NCBI GenBank assembly: GCA_022360655.1
Contig: JAKSCK010000255.1
Span: forward strand, 124,001-188,000
DNA length: 64,000 nucleotides
From: Spirochaetales bacterium
GTDB taxonomy: Bacteria > Spirochaetota > Spirochaetia > DSM-2461
Direction: 5' to 3'
Shown here: positions 38,118 to 46,824 of the stretch, piece by piece
Position numbering within the stretch: the stretch's first letter is position 1
Layout: each line of letters begins with the position of its first letter
The notes under the pieces: generated by a model
Databases searched by the model: none
What the model saw: the letters and a program-made list of their open reading frames with translations, nothing else
Told to the model about the DNA's origin: nothing
Position numbers and translations under genes: made by a program

Positions 38118-38346
38118 TGTCTATTCTTGCGCCAAGGTCTTGGCAGGAAAGACCGATTGTTCCACCACCTAGTTGAAAAACACAACTCCTTCTCAAAACA
38201 GAACAGGCAAAAACAGCGATGATGAGCAGGGGAAAAAGCAACATATCTCCATTATTGGCAATGGATTCCGCCCTTCAATGGGCTTTCTCGCAAGAATCAA
38301 TAAGAAACAAGATTTTATTTCAAGATACAGATATCATTAATAACAG

Positions 38347-39573
38347 ATGAACAAAGGAAACATAAAAGCAAAACAACAAACCAAAGATCTCCTCCAAATC
38401 ATACGGCGATTGCACCATATCCATGATCATTCTGTTCTCTTAGAACGCATTCTCCATGAAGCTCGTAGATTCACCAATGCTGATGCAGGAACCCTTTATC
38501 TCAAAGAAAAAGACCGCCTCTATTTCAACTACATTGAGAATGACACCCTCTTTCCAGAAGGAACCAGTGAAGACAAATTTGGCTATGCCGACCAAAGCAT
38601 CCCCTTGGATCGCAGTAGCATCGCCGGCTACGTGGCATCCACTGGTCAACCCCTAATGGTGGATGATGTTTACGCCTTGTCCCCTCATCTTGAATACACC
38701 TTCAATCCAGAATTTGATCAAAAATCCAATTACCGCACCCAAAGTCAACTTGTGCTTCCTCTCCTTGATGCGCATTCACAAACCCTTGGCGTGCTTCAGT
38801 TGATCAATGCCAAAAACAATGATGAAACCGTCTCCTTCACAGCCAATGATCGAATGCATATCTCATTTTTGGCTGAGCATGCCGTTCTCTCCCTCGAAAA
38901 AGCCGCACTTGCCCGGGAAACCGTGATGCGTATGGTGCGCATTGCCCAGCTCAAAGATCCCCATGAAACCGGACAACATGCTCAACGAGTGGGCGAAATT
39001 TCTCTTGTTTTGTACGACCGCTTCGCGGAATCCAGAGGAGTCAGTCTGGCAGAACGTACCCTTAAAAAAGAGGCCTTCCGAGCCGCTGCCATACTCCATG
39101 ACATTGGAAAAGCTGGTGTTTCCCGAAGCATCTTAGCCAAAGATGGATATTACGATCAGAATGAAAAGCTCATCATGTACCGTCATACGGTCTATGGTGC
39201 TCGACTCTTCCCCAACCCACAGAACCTATGGGACAAGATTGCCCGGGAAGTGGTATTGAATCACCATGAACGCTGGGATGGCTCAGGCTATCCTGGACGA
39301 ATCGATGATGTGGAAACTGATCCCATTGAATTTGGCCGTGGAAAACGGGGAAAAGAAATTCCTTTGTCTGCCCGTATTGTGGCTCTCGCAGATGTCTATG
39401 ATGCCCTCACCACAGCCCGCCCATACAAGGAAGCGTGGACCTCAAAAGCCGCTCTTCAGTACATTCGCAGCAAATCCGGTAAACTTTTTGATCCTGAGTT
39501 GGTGAATCTTTTTGCCAAATTGGAGGACACCTTAGAAGCCATCCGTCGGAACTATGCCGATTCCTCACTGTGA
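38347..39573 (+). CDS. GAF domain HD-GYP phosphodiesterase (c-di-GMP)
   Basis: 408 residues, cytoplasmic. A GAF sensor domain lies at about 20-180 (RFTNADAGTLYLKE, SIAGYVASTGQPLMVDDVY, VLQLINAKN). A HD-GYP domain follows from about 190, with LHDIGKAGV (HD) and NHHERWDGSGYPG (GYP). It should hydrolyse cyclic di-GMP in response to a ligand or redox signal. Its last 22 bases overlap the tail of a convergent GGDEF gene with the opposite activity. No clear Shine-Dalgarno is present. Confidence 0.9.
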   Translation: MNKGNIKAKQQTKDLLQIIRRLHHIHDHSVLLERILHEARRFTNADAGTLYLKEKDRLYFNYIENDTLFPEGTSEDKFGYADQSIPLDRSSIAGYVASTGQPLMVDDVYALSPHLEYTFNPEFDQKSNYRTQSQLVLPLLDAHSQTLGVLQLINAKNNDETVSFTANDRMHISFLAEHAVLSLEKAALARETVMRMVRIAQLKDPHETGQHAQRVGEISLVLYDRFAESRGVSLAERTLKKEAFRAAAILHDIGKAGVSRSILAKDGYYDQNEKLIMYRHTVYGARLFPNPQNLWDKIAREVVLNHHERWDGSGYPGRIDDVETDPIEFGRGKRGKEIPLSARIVALADVYDALTTARPYKEAWTSKAALQYIRSKSGKLFDPELVNLFAKLEDTLEAIRRNYADSSL

Positions 39574-40721
39574 TCCAACCAAACACAGCGATTACGTCCA
39601 TTCTTCTTTGCGAGATAAAGACGTTCATCAGCAAGTTTGATGAGCTCCGCAGTGTCCTGCCGTTCAGAGATATCCGCAAGGCCCATGCTCACAGTGACAG
39701 ACCAAGGAACCCCTGGAAATGCGGTTTCAGACAGGATCCCCCGAAGTCGTTCCGCAATTCCCAGAGCCACATCTTTTTGGGTTTCTGGAAAAAGAATCAA
39801 AAACTCTTCTCCCCCAAAGCGATACACACGATCGGCGGAGCGAATCCCCTCTTGAATGAGGTGTGCAGCCTCTTTGAGAACATCATCACCCACCGTATGA
39901 CCAAGATTATCATTCACCGCTTTGAACCGATCAATGTCTAATAATGCCACGGCCATATTGTCTTCCGATCGCAAACTCCGAGCCAATTCCCGTTCCAAAT
40001 CTTCATTCATCATTCGACGGTTGTAGAGCTGGGTTAAATGATCCCGCACACTGAGATCTTGGAGCTCTTGAATGGTGGACCGCAGAGTGCGCTCATAGCG
40101 AAAACTCCGCAATCGGACATCATTCACGGCAATGTAGAGAACCACCGCGATGGCTGTAAACAATAGCTGAGCAATTAAAAACTCCCCTGGATGCACCCGA
40201 GGAGAAAGTCCCAAGGTAAAGGCCTGAAAAACCACCACATTGTGGAGAACAATGAGAGAAAGAAACATTCGCATTCCAAACCAAACAGTCACACTTAAGA
40301 GCGTCAAAGCTGCAAGAGAAGCCGTGAGGTCAAAAGAATCCTGGAGTTGAATGGCTGTAATGATTCCAAGAAGAGTCATCATGATGGCCACATACAGACG
40401 AAAAATGAAACGAGTCCAATTTGTTGGAGCTTTACGGTGACGCCAATGATGCGTCAAACCAAAGAGAACCATACTAAGAAGCGACACAAGAGCAAAGGCC
40501 ATCATAATTTGATGATCTAAATCGAGGTCAATTAGAGAATGAGGAAGCAAAATTCGCCGAAAGCATTCGGATGCACCGCCAAGAACCCCCAGAGCAGAAG
40601 CAATTCCTAAAAATCGGCGATTATGAACCCACTGATGTCTTAGAAAATCAGCTTTGAGCTCATCTGACAGTCCACCAAGGGAAAAATGCAGGAAACGATG
40701 GCGCGGTTTCCGATGGATCAC
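39552..40721 (-). CDS. Membrane-bound GGDEF diguanylate cyclase
   Basis: About 389 residues. Six or seven hydrophobic segments (about 35-215) form a membrane sensor. A GGDEF domain follows with DHLTQLYNRRMMNEDL, ALLDIDRFKAVNDNLGHTVGDDVL and the active-site RFGGEEFLILFPET; GGEEF is a functional variant. No RxxD inhibitory site was recognised. It makes c-di-GMP. The start is GTG at 40721 with GGAGG six bases upstream. It is convergent with, and overlaps, the HD-GYP gene. Confidence 0.9.
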   Translation of the reverse strand: MIHRKPRHRFLHFSLGGLSDELKADFLRHQWVHNRRFLGIASALGVLGGASECFRRILLPHSLIDLDLDHQIMMAFALVSLLSMVLFGLTHHWRHRKAPTNWTRFIFRLYVAIMMTLLGIITAIQLQDSFDLTASLAALTLLSVTVWFGMRMFLSLIVLHNVVVFQAFTLGLSPRVHPGEFLIAQLLFTAIAVVLYIAVNDVRLRSFRYERTLRSTIQELQDLSVRDHLTQLYNRRMMNEDLERELARSLRSEDNMAVALLDIDRFKAVNDNLGHTVGDDVLKEAAHLIQEGIRSADRVYRFGGEEFLILFPETQKDVALGIAERLRGILSETAFPGVPWSVTVSMGLADISERQDTAELIKLADERLYLAKKNGRNRCVWLDHSEESA

Positions 40722-40781
40722 GATCAACCTCCGCTTCCAATATACCCCACTCCCTTGTGAATCATGGAAGAATACTAAGAA

Positions 40782-41696
40782 TTATTTTCGCGCAAATTTC
40801 TGGAGGATACGCAGATAACGAAGAGTCAGAATTCCACTCCATTCCTGAAATGAATCGGCATGATCTTGGGGATAGGCTGTGCCTCCCCAGGTCCAAAAGG
40901 GAGCCCATGATCCATTTGCTTGCTGAGTTTCAATCAAATAATCCAATTGCCGTTCCACACTGCTTTGAAGAAGGGGATAGAACGGCGATTCTGGATGTGT
41001 CACCACCTCCAAAGGTTGAAGCCCATAGGTGGACCATTGGTTGGAATCCGTTTCCATGGATGCAGGAAGGATACGTTGAAGACATAATTCAAGCTGAGAT
41101 GAGAGCATTTCAGGAAGATTCTTGGCCTCATAGAGACGAAGCACACTCCGAACGGAATCAGGAGGAAGGGTCTCTTGTTGTTGAACATAGTGAATGATGC
41201 TTTCAACAGCCCTTTGACTCTCAGGCAGAGGACGAGAGAACTGAAAAAATGCTGCATGCACCCGGCCTCGAGGGTTAATCACAAAGTGATCAAAAGTCTC
41301 ACTCAAGGTTTTCAGATTCCACCAGGGTGCAGAAGGGGCATCATCGAGATCATCTGGGAGATAGGGCCATAAGCCGCTTTCTTCCGACATTCCTTCATGC
41401 TCCAGCCAATCAAGAGCTCCGTTCACTAGGGGATGATGAGCTGAAACACCCATCCCATACATCATCTCTAGAGCTTCACAACACCCAAGCACACTGGATT
41501 TTTGTGAACGCTGATCTGGTTCTATGCCCTGCCCAAAGCCACCGTCCTCATTAGAAAATGCGGCTAAATGACTCAGCACAACATCAAGAGTGATCTCCCC
41601 TGAGAAGAACTGCCATTGGGCGTACTCCAAGGGACGGGCATGGTGTTTCAAAAAGTCAACGGCTTGTTTTTGTGCTGGAAGAGAGAGTTTTTTCAT
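40782..41696 (-). CDS. Alpha/alpha-toroid protein (prenyltransferase/squalene-cyclase-like repeats)
   Basis: About 304 residues, cytoplasmic. Repeats resemble terpenoid-cyclase or prenyltransferase alpha/alpha units (HLAAFSNEDGGFGQGIEPD, YLIETQQANGSWAPFWTWGG) with QW-like motifs. No DxDD or catalytic signature was seen, so the enzymatic role is uncertain. The start is ATG at 41696, seven bases after a perfect TATAAT, with no ribosome site. The gene lies just below the topA terminator on the same strand. Confidence 0.7.
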   Translation of the reverse strand: MKKLSLPAQKQAVDFLKHHARPLEYAQWQFFSGEITLDVVLSHLAAFSNEDGGFGQGIEPDQRSQKSSVLGCCEALEMMYGMGVSAHHPLVNGALDWLEHEGMSEESGLWPYLPDDLDDAPSAPWWNLKTLSETFDHFVINPRGRVHAAFFQFSRPLPESQRAVESIIHYVQQQETLPPDSVRSVLRLYEAKNLPEMLSSQLELCLQRILPASMETDSNQWSTYGLQPLEVVTHPESPFYPLLQSSVERQLDYLIETQQANGSWAPFWTWGGTAYPQDHADSFQEWSGILTLRYLRILQKFARK

Positions 41697-41703
41697 GGGT
41701 GCG

Positions 41704-41709
41704 ATTATA
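41704..41709 (-). promoter_or_regulatory. TATAAT box giving a leaderless mRNA
   Basis: A consensus -10 whose 3' end is seven bases from the ATG of the alpha/alpha-toroid gene. The -35 is poor (TCTCAT at 17 bases). Confidence 0.5.
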
Positions 41710-41735
41710 CCCAATACACTAAACAAATGAGAAGT

Positions 41736-41771
41736 AAAAAAAAAGACCCCTGGGCTGTGAGCCCAGGGGTC
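41736..41771 (-). terminator. topA intrinsic terminator
   Basis: An 11-bp stem GACCCCTGGGC/GCCCAGGGGTC with a TGTGA loop, followed on the minus strand by nine U. On the plus strand the arm ends GGGGTCGATC, the family flank. Confidence 0.9.
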
Positions 41772-41783
41772 GATCAAGAGAAT

Positions 41784-44210
41784 TTATTCCGCAGAAGTTT
41801 CTTCTACCTTATCTAAGTTTTTCGCATTACGACATTTGGGAAAACCGGTGCAGGCCAGGAAGGGGCCTCGGCGGCTCAACCGCACAATCATGGGACTGCC
41901 ACATTTTTCACATTTGGCCCCATTGGCCTTGGGCAAGCTGGCAATTTGGCCATCTTTCACGGGAAGCTCCCGTTTGCATTCGGCATTGGGGCATACCATG
42001 ACAGGTCCCCGTTTCTTGGATTTGATTTCCATGGGGGTGCTGCATTCATCACAATCCATGTGGAGATCTGGAAGGAAGACGGGTTTGCCATCGGCACCTA
42101 AATTGGCTGTGGATTTGCAATCCGGATAGCCACTACAAGCGTAGAACTTCCCGTATCGGCTGGACTTGAGAAGCATGGTTTTGCCACAGGTGGGACAGTT
42201 GACGGGTTCGCCATCGGTTTCCCCATCATCAGAACCTTCTCCTGGAAGAGGCATGAGTCCTTTGCATTCAGGATAATCCACACAGCCCAGGAAGGCCCCG
42301 GTTTTGGAGTAGCGCATCACCAAGTCATGTCCGCAAACCGGACATTTTTCCTCACCTTCCCAAAGACGTCCTTTGAGGGGTTCTGCTTGCTCAATGGCTC
42401 CTTCCACACGCTGGGCAAAGGGTTGGTAGAAATTATCCACCAATTTATGCCAGTCCACACTTCCATCTTCCACCGCATCAAGATTGCTCTCCATGTCGGC
42501 GGTAAATTGATAATCCATGATGCTGGGGAACTCACGGAGAAGGATATCATTCACGGCAATGCCTAACTCACTGGCATGGAAAGCACGTTTTTCTAGTCGA
42601 ACATATCCCCGTTCCCGGATGGTTTGAATGATGGCGGCATAGGTGGAGGGTCGGCCAATACCTTCTTTTTCCAGGGCCCGAACCAAACTGGCTTCGGTAT
42701 AACGTGCGGGAGGTTTGGTGAAGTTCTGCTCTGCTGTGAGCTCTTCTAATTGGGCCTCTTCTCCCCCCTTCACAGCAGGAAGAGTTTGGTACTCTTCTTT
42801 GGTTTTTTTTGCCTCAGGAGTGAGCACGGTGAAGCCATCAAAGAGGGTGACTCGGCCCTTGGCTTCCAAAATGCCATCGGCCGCTTCCACTTTGATGGTG
42901 GTGACGGCATAACGAGCATCCTTCATTTGGCTGGCCACAGTGCGCCGCCAAATCAGCTCATAGAGTCGATACTGTTCATCGGTGAGGTAGGGCTTCACGG
43001 ATGCGGGGGTACGAGCCACAGAGGTGGGACGTACGGCCTCATGGGCATCCTGGGTTTTCACACCAGCCTTGGGTTTGGGACCATAGGCTCGAACTTCTTC
43101 TGGAAGGTGAGAGGGGTGGTTTTCTCCAATCCAGTTCCGGATTTCATCCAGAGCTTCTGGGTCGAGCCGGGGAGAGTCCGTACGCATGTAGGTGATGAGA
43201 CCCACTGCACCGTCTTCCAGCTCAATGCCTTCATAGAGTTTCTGGGCAATCTGCATGGTTTTCCGCGTGCCATAGCGGAGCTGACCAGAAGCCGCTTGTT
43301 GCAGGGTACTGGTGATGAAAGGGGGTTGGGGTTTGCTAGATGTTTCTTTGCTGCTGACATCGGCAATGCGGTAATCTGCAGCTTTTAGAGCGGCTTCAAC
43401 AGCCCGGGCCTCGGCTTCTGTGGAGGAATATTTCCCTCCCAGGGCAAATTTTTCTCCCTTCCAACTCACCAATGAAGCGCCAAAGGAGGTGGCATCGGCC
43501 CCTTCTGCATGGAGACGGGCATCAATCTTCCAAAATTCCTGGGGAATAAAGGCTCCAATTTCTCGCTCTTTTTCCACAACAAGACGTACAGCAACGGATT
43601 GCACTCGACCGGCTGAAAGGTTTTTTGCCACTTTTTTCCAGAGGAAAGGAGAAAGACTGAAACCCACAATCCGGTCCAAAACGCGTCGACCTTTTTGAGC
43701 TCCAACCAGGTTCATGTCAATGTCACGAGGATTTTCAAGAGCCTCAGTGACCGCTTTTTTGGTGACGGCCTGATACGTGACACGTCTTGCTCTGGAATCA
43801 TCCAAACCCAATGCTTCTTTCAGATGCCAGGCAATGGCCTCACCTTCACGGTCGGGGTCTGGTGCAAGGAAAACTTCATCGGCTTTTGCCGCAGCCGCTG
43901 TGAGTTCATCCACGGTTTTCTTTTTACCTGGAATGACCGTGTAACGGGGTTCATACCCATTATCAAAATCTATTCCAAAAGCTTTCTGACCTCGTCCTTT
44001 GGACTCCAAATCCCGAATATGGCCCACAGATGCCAGAACTTGAAAATTCCGTCCCAACATTTTCTTTATGGTTTTCGCCTTGGCTGGGCTTTCCACAATC
44101 ACAAGCTTTTTCCCAGCAGGTGTTTTCTTTGTCGTTTTTTTTGTGGTCTTTTTGACTGTTTTCGATGCTGCGGCACTCTTCTTTGTTGCCGCCTTGGATG
44201 TTGAAGGCAT
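41784..44210 (-). CDS. topA: DNA topoisomerase I
   Basis: Relaxes negative supercoils. 808 residues. A Lys/Thr/Ala-rich tail of about 35 residues (TKKSAAASKTVKKTTKKTTK) precedes the TOPRIM domain (KKLVIVESPAKAKTIKKML...LAPDPDREGEAIAWHL). The active-site Tyr region is VGLITYMRTDSPRL (Tyr in YMRTDS). Four C-terminal zinc-ribbon units start CPVCGHDL, CPTCGKTM, CDECSTPM and CEKCGSPM. The start is ATG at 44210 with AAGGAG six bases before it. The basic histone-H1-like N-terminal tail is unusual and may add DNA affinity. Confidence 0.96.
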   Translation of the reverse strand: MPSTSKAATKKSAAASKTVKKTTKKTTKKTPAGKKLVIVESPAKAKTIKKMLGRNFQVLASVGHIRDLESKGRGQKAFGIDFDNGYEPRYTVIPGKKKTVDELTAAAAKADEVFLAPDPDREGEAIAWHLKEALGLDDSRARRVTYQAVTKKAVTEALENPRDIDMNLVGAQKGRRVLDRIVGFSLSPFLWKKVAKNLSAGRVQSVAVRLVVEKEREIGAFIPQEFWKIDARLHAEGADATSFGASLVSWKGEKFALGGKYSSTEAEARAVEAALKAADYRIADVSSKETSSKPQPPFITSTLQQAASGQLRYGTRKTMQIAQKLYEGIELEDGAVGLITYMRTDSPRLDPEALDEIRNWIGENHPSHLPEEVRAYGPKPKAGVKTQDAHEAVRPTSVARTPASVKPYLTDEQYRLYELIWRRTVASQMKDARYAVTTIKVEAADGILEAKGRVTLFDGFTVLTPEAKKTKEEYQTLPAVKGGEEAQLEELTAEQNFTKPPARYTEASLVRALEKEGIGRPSTYAAIIQTIRERGYVRLEKRAFHASELGIAVNDILLREFPSIMDYQFTADMESNLDAVEDGSVDWHKLVDNFYQPFAQRVEGAIEQAEPLKGRLWEGEEKCPVCGHDLVMRYSKTGAFLGCVDYPECKGLMPLPGEGSDDGETDGEPVNCPTCGKTMLLKSSRYGKFYACSGYPDCKSTANLGADGKPVFLPDLHMDCDECSTPMEIKSKKRGPVMVCPNAECKRELPVKDGQIASLPKANGAKCEKCGSPMIVRLSRRGPFLACTGFPKCRNAKNLDKVEETSAE

Positions 44211-44279
44211 TCTAGACTCCTTTTTGGGCGCCGTGCCCACAACTCAAGAACAGAGAGTGCGGAGGGCGCGTCGGAAGCG

Positions 44280-44307
44280 AATATATCAAAAATGGACCAT
44301 TAATCAA
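44280..44307 (-). promoter_or_regulatory. topA promoter
   Basis: TTGATT (44302-44307), a 16-base spacer, then TATATT (44280-44285), about 70 bases before the topA ATG. Confidence 0.55.
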
Positions 44308-44659
44308 GACAACAAGCCGATTCGATGGCAAAATCCGCCTCAGGACTTCCAGTTTTTCACCAGTTTCGAGGATTTTGCTCCATAAAGGTGAAGCAATGCC
44401 TTGTCCATGGCAAAAAGCCCCACTTGGGGGAATGGCCATTTCTATGATGGTCTGAAACTGGATCATAATGGATAGAATCAACCCCGTGTTCATTTTTCTC
44501 TTTCCAATACCAAAAATCTCTGAACCCGGCCAATCAGAATGAATCCATTCTGCAAAACTGCAGCTCTATAGGCGTTTTTTATACTGTGGTTTTCCGGCAA
44601 CACCCGTTTTTAGTCCCTGATTGCCATGGATTCGCCCAAGAGATGGGTGGTGAAGGTGA
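44308..44659. other. Intergenic region upstream of murE
   Basis: About 350 bases between the topA promoter and the murE promoter. A minus-strand ORF of 93 codons here has no ribosome site or family resemblance and is not called. I see no RNA gene. Confidence 0.4.
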
Positions 44660-44688
44660 TTGGCTCACAGCCCTATGAGCGATAGACT
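44660..44688 (+). promoter_or_regulatory. murE promoter giving a leaderless mRNA
   Basis: TTGGCT (44660-44665), a 17-base spacer, then TAGACT (44683-44688), seven bases before the ATG at 44696. An in-frame TTG at 44660 is part of the -35 box and is therefore unlikely to be the start codon. Confidence 0.55.
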
Positions 44689-44695
44689 CTCTTTC

Positions 44696-46213
44696 ATGGC
44701 CAAGAAATGCCTCAGTGAACTCATACAAGATCTTCCAAACCACAAACTTCGTGGTTCAGGAGATACCAAGATAAGCGCTCTCGCCTACGATTCTCGGGAA
44801 GTGAAACCTGGAACTCTGTTTTTTGCTCTCCCTGGTGTTCATGTGGATGGACATGATTACATTGATGCCGCAATTGAAGCAGGCGCCGTAGGAATTCTTC
44901 ATTCACAAGATCTTCCTCAATACGCCCCCTCCATTGCTTATGTTCAAGTGGAACATCCTCGGGTTGCCATGTCACCCATCTCTGGAGCCTTTTGGAATCA
45001 TCCCTCCCGAGAAATGAGCGTCATTGGTGTCACTGGCACGGATGGGAAAAGCACAACTGTGAGCTTCATTCGTCAGCTATTGGAATTCACAGATGCGCCA
45101 ACGGGAAGCATTTCCACCGTGGATATTGCTGTTGGGAACACACGAGGAGCCAATCCTCTCCGTCAGTCCACACCCGAAGCTCCACAAATTCATGCTCTCC
45201 TCCGCGCCATGTTGGATGCAGGACAAACACATGCCGTGGTAGAAGCCACCAGCCATGGATTGTCCCCCAAGAATAACCGCCTTGGAGATGTGGCCTTTGA
45301 TGCCGCAGTTTTCACCAATGTCACCAGTGAACATCTGGAATTTCATGGAGACTTAGACACCTACAGAAAGGACAAGTCTCGATTATTTTCCATGATGGGC
45401 CACTCTCGAAACCGTGATGCTTTTGGGGTGGTTAATATGGATGATCCCCATGCAGACTTGTTCATTGCCGCAGCCGGTGAAAAACCTGTCTACACCTATT
45501 CAATGAAGGAAGAAGAGGCCGACATTCTTGCAACAGATCTCAACTGTGAGCCCAATGGCACGGAGTTTACCGTTGTGAGTCCCTGGGGAGAGGTGCGCAC
45601 CCGCATCAATCTTCCTGGAGCCTACAATGTCGAAAATGCCTTGGCGGCTCTTTGTGTTGTAGCCGAAATGCGGGATGCCGATATTTTAGAATTGGCCGAA
45701 CGGCTTCCAGAACTTGAAGGTGTGAAGGGACGCATGGAGCCCATTCACGGAGATATGGATTTTCATGTGATGGTGGACTACGCCCATTCTCCTGGTAGTT
45801 TTGAGAAGATTCTCCCCTTTTTGAAAAGTCTCACCAAGGGAAAACTCATTCTTGTCTTTGGCTCTGCAGGAGAACGCGATGTTGAAAAGCGTCCAAAGCA
45901 GGGTGAGATTGCCTCACGCTTTGCGGAAAAAATTTATCTGACAGATGAAGATCCCCGTGGAGAGAATTCCATGGATATTCTAGAGGATATTGCTGCCGGA
46001 GTTTCTGGCCTTGAAGAAGGGAAATCCCTTTTCCTCATTCCAGACCGGAACCAAGCCATTCATGCGGCCTGTGCTTCTGCTGAGAACGATGATTTGGTCG
46101 CAGTGCTTGGAAAAGGCCATGAAAGCAGCATCATCTACGCAAACAAGAGCCAGCCTTGGGATGAAGCCAAAGCCTGTCGAGAGGCCCTTCAAGACTTAGG
46201 ATACGAACTGTAA
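44696..46213 (+). CDS. murE: UDP-MurNAc-tripeptide synthetase
   Basis: Adds the third, diamino residue to UDP-MurNAc-L-Ala-D-Glu in peptidoglycan synthesis. About 505 residues. The N-terminal UDP-binding domain has ISALAYDSREVKPGTLFFAL, the ATP loop is VIGVTGTDGKSTTVSFI, and the central VVEATSHGLS is conserved. The C-terminal domain has VKGRMEPI, VMVDYAHSPGSFEKIL and TDEDPRGENSMDI. The last is the position of the DNPR motif that selects meso-DAP in other MurE; spirochaetes commonly use L-ornithine, so the amino acid added is open. No ribosome site; see promoter entry. Confidence 0.92.
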   Translation: MAKKCLSELIQDLPNHKLRGSGDTKISALAYDSREVKPGTLFFALPGVHVDGHDYIDAAIEAGAVGILHSQDLPQYAPSIAYVQVEHPRVAMSPISGAFWNHPSREMSVIGVTGTDGKSTTVSFIRQLLEFTDAPTGSISTVDIAVGNTRGANPLRQSTPEAPQIHALLRAMLDAGQTHAVVEATSHGLSPKNNRLGDVAFDAAVFTNVTSEHLEFHGDLDTYRKDKSRLFSMMGHSRNRDAFGVVNMDDPHADLFIAAAGEKPVYTYSMKEEEADILATDLNCEPNGTEFTVVSPWGEVRTRINLPGAYNVENALAALCVVAEMRDADILELAERLPELEGVKGRMEPIHGDMDFHVMVDYAHSPGSFEKILPFLKSLTKGKLILVFGSAGERDVEKRPKQGEIASRFAEKIYLTDEDPRGENSMDILEDIAAGVSGLEEGKSLFLIPDRNQAIHAACASAENDDLVAVLGKGHESSIIYANKSQPWDEAKACREALQDLGYEL

Positions 46214-46222
46214 TCGGAATGA

Positions 46223-46252
46223 ATCCCTGACCGGTTCATGCTGGTCAGGGAT
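46223..46252 (+). terminator. murE terminator
   Basis: A 10-bp stem ATCCCTGACC/GGTCAGGGAT with a 10-base loop, tail CGATTT, nine bases after the murE stop. It belongs to the TCGAT-flank family. Confidence 0.75.
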
Positions 46253-46301
46253 CGATTTAAAAAAGCAACAATGAATGAAATGCTGATGAAGTGTTTTGGA
46301 A

Positions 46302-46751
46302 TTAGTGAAACAGGCCTTCCACAAAAAAGCCCATTCCGATTCCAAGTGCTGATCCTACAAGAACTTGTGGATATGTATGTCCCAACAAGGTTTTGAGTGC
46401 TTTAGGACGTTTTTCTTCCTCAAAGAGATGAGAAAATTCCTCCACCAATTCATTCAAAATCTCCGCATGCCTCCCGGCAGCACGCCGAACCCCAGTGGCA
46501 TCGTAAATCACAATGGTGCCAAAAACTAAACTGATCGCAAAATAGGGACTGTTCCAACCATAACTCAAACCGCATGACGTGCATAAAGCCGCAACAGTCG
46601 CGGAATGGGATGAAGGCATACCTCCCGTTTCTGTCATTCTCTCAATGGCCCAACGCCGTTCTGTCAAAAGAATCAAAACCACTTTGGCCACTTGGGCCAC
46701 CACCATGGCAGAGAGAGCGGACATAATTAATGTGTTGGTCAAAAAACTCAA
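46302..46751 (-). CDS. Divergent PAP2-family membrane protein (DUF212)
   Basis: About 149 residues, a small membrane protein with conserved TGGMPSSHSATVAAL and YDATGVRRAAGRHAEILNE, the hallmarks of the YuiD/DUF212 divergent PAP2 family. VLVGSALGIGMGFFV is near the C-terminus. It is probably a lipid-phosphate phosphatase-like protein; activity is unproven for the family. The start is proposed as TTG at 46751 with GGAG eight bases upstream, giving the normal family N-terminus; a GTG at 46805 is the longer alternative and would overlap the divergent promoter. Confidence 0.8.
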   Translation of the reverse strand: MSFLTNTLIMSALSAMVVAQVAKVVLILLTERRWAIERMTETGGMPSSHSATVAALCTSCGLSYGWNSPYFAISLVFGTIVIYDATGVRRAAGRHAEILNELVEEFSHLFEEEKRPKALKTLLGHTYPQVLVGSALGIGMGFFVEGLFH

Positions 46752-46789
46752 ATTCCAGACTCCAGCTGTGATTGATATGCTCTGACGAC

Positions 46790-46818
46790 TTGGCCGAGCG
46801 TGCACATTCCCTTAGTCT
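46790..46818 (+). promoter_or_regulatory. Promoter giving a leaderless mRNA for the 46825 gene
   Basis: TTGGCC (46790-46795), a 17-base spacer, then TAGTCT (46813-46818), six bases before GTG at 46825. Confidence 0.5.
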
Positions 46819-46824
46819 GGGAGT

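Noticed and set aside
37945-38244. 99-codon minus-strand ORF over the cimA promoter
   Set aside because: It crosses the promoter and is out of frame with the leader peptide, which has the real ribosome site.
44212-44493. 93-codon minus-strand ORF upstream of topA
   Set aside because: It overlaps the topA promoter and start, has no ribosome site and no recognisable family.
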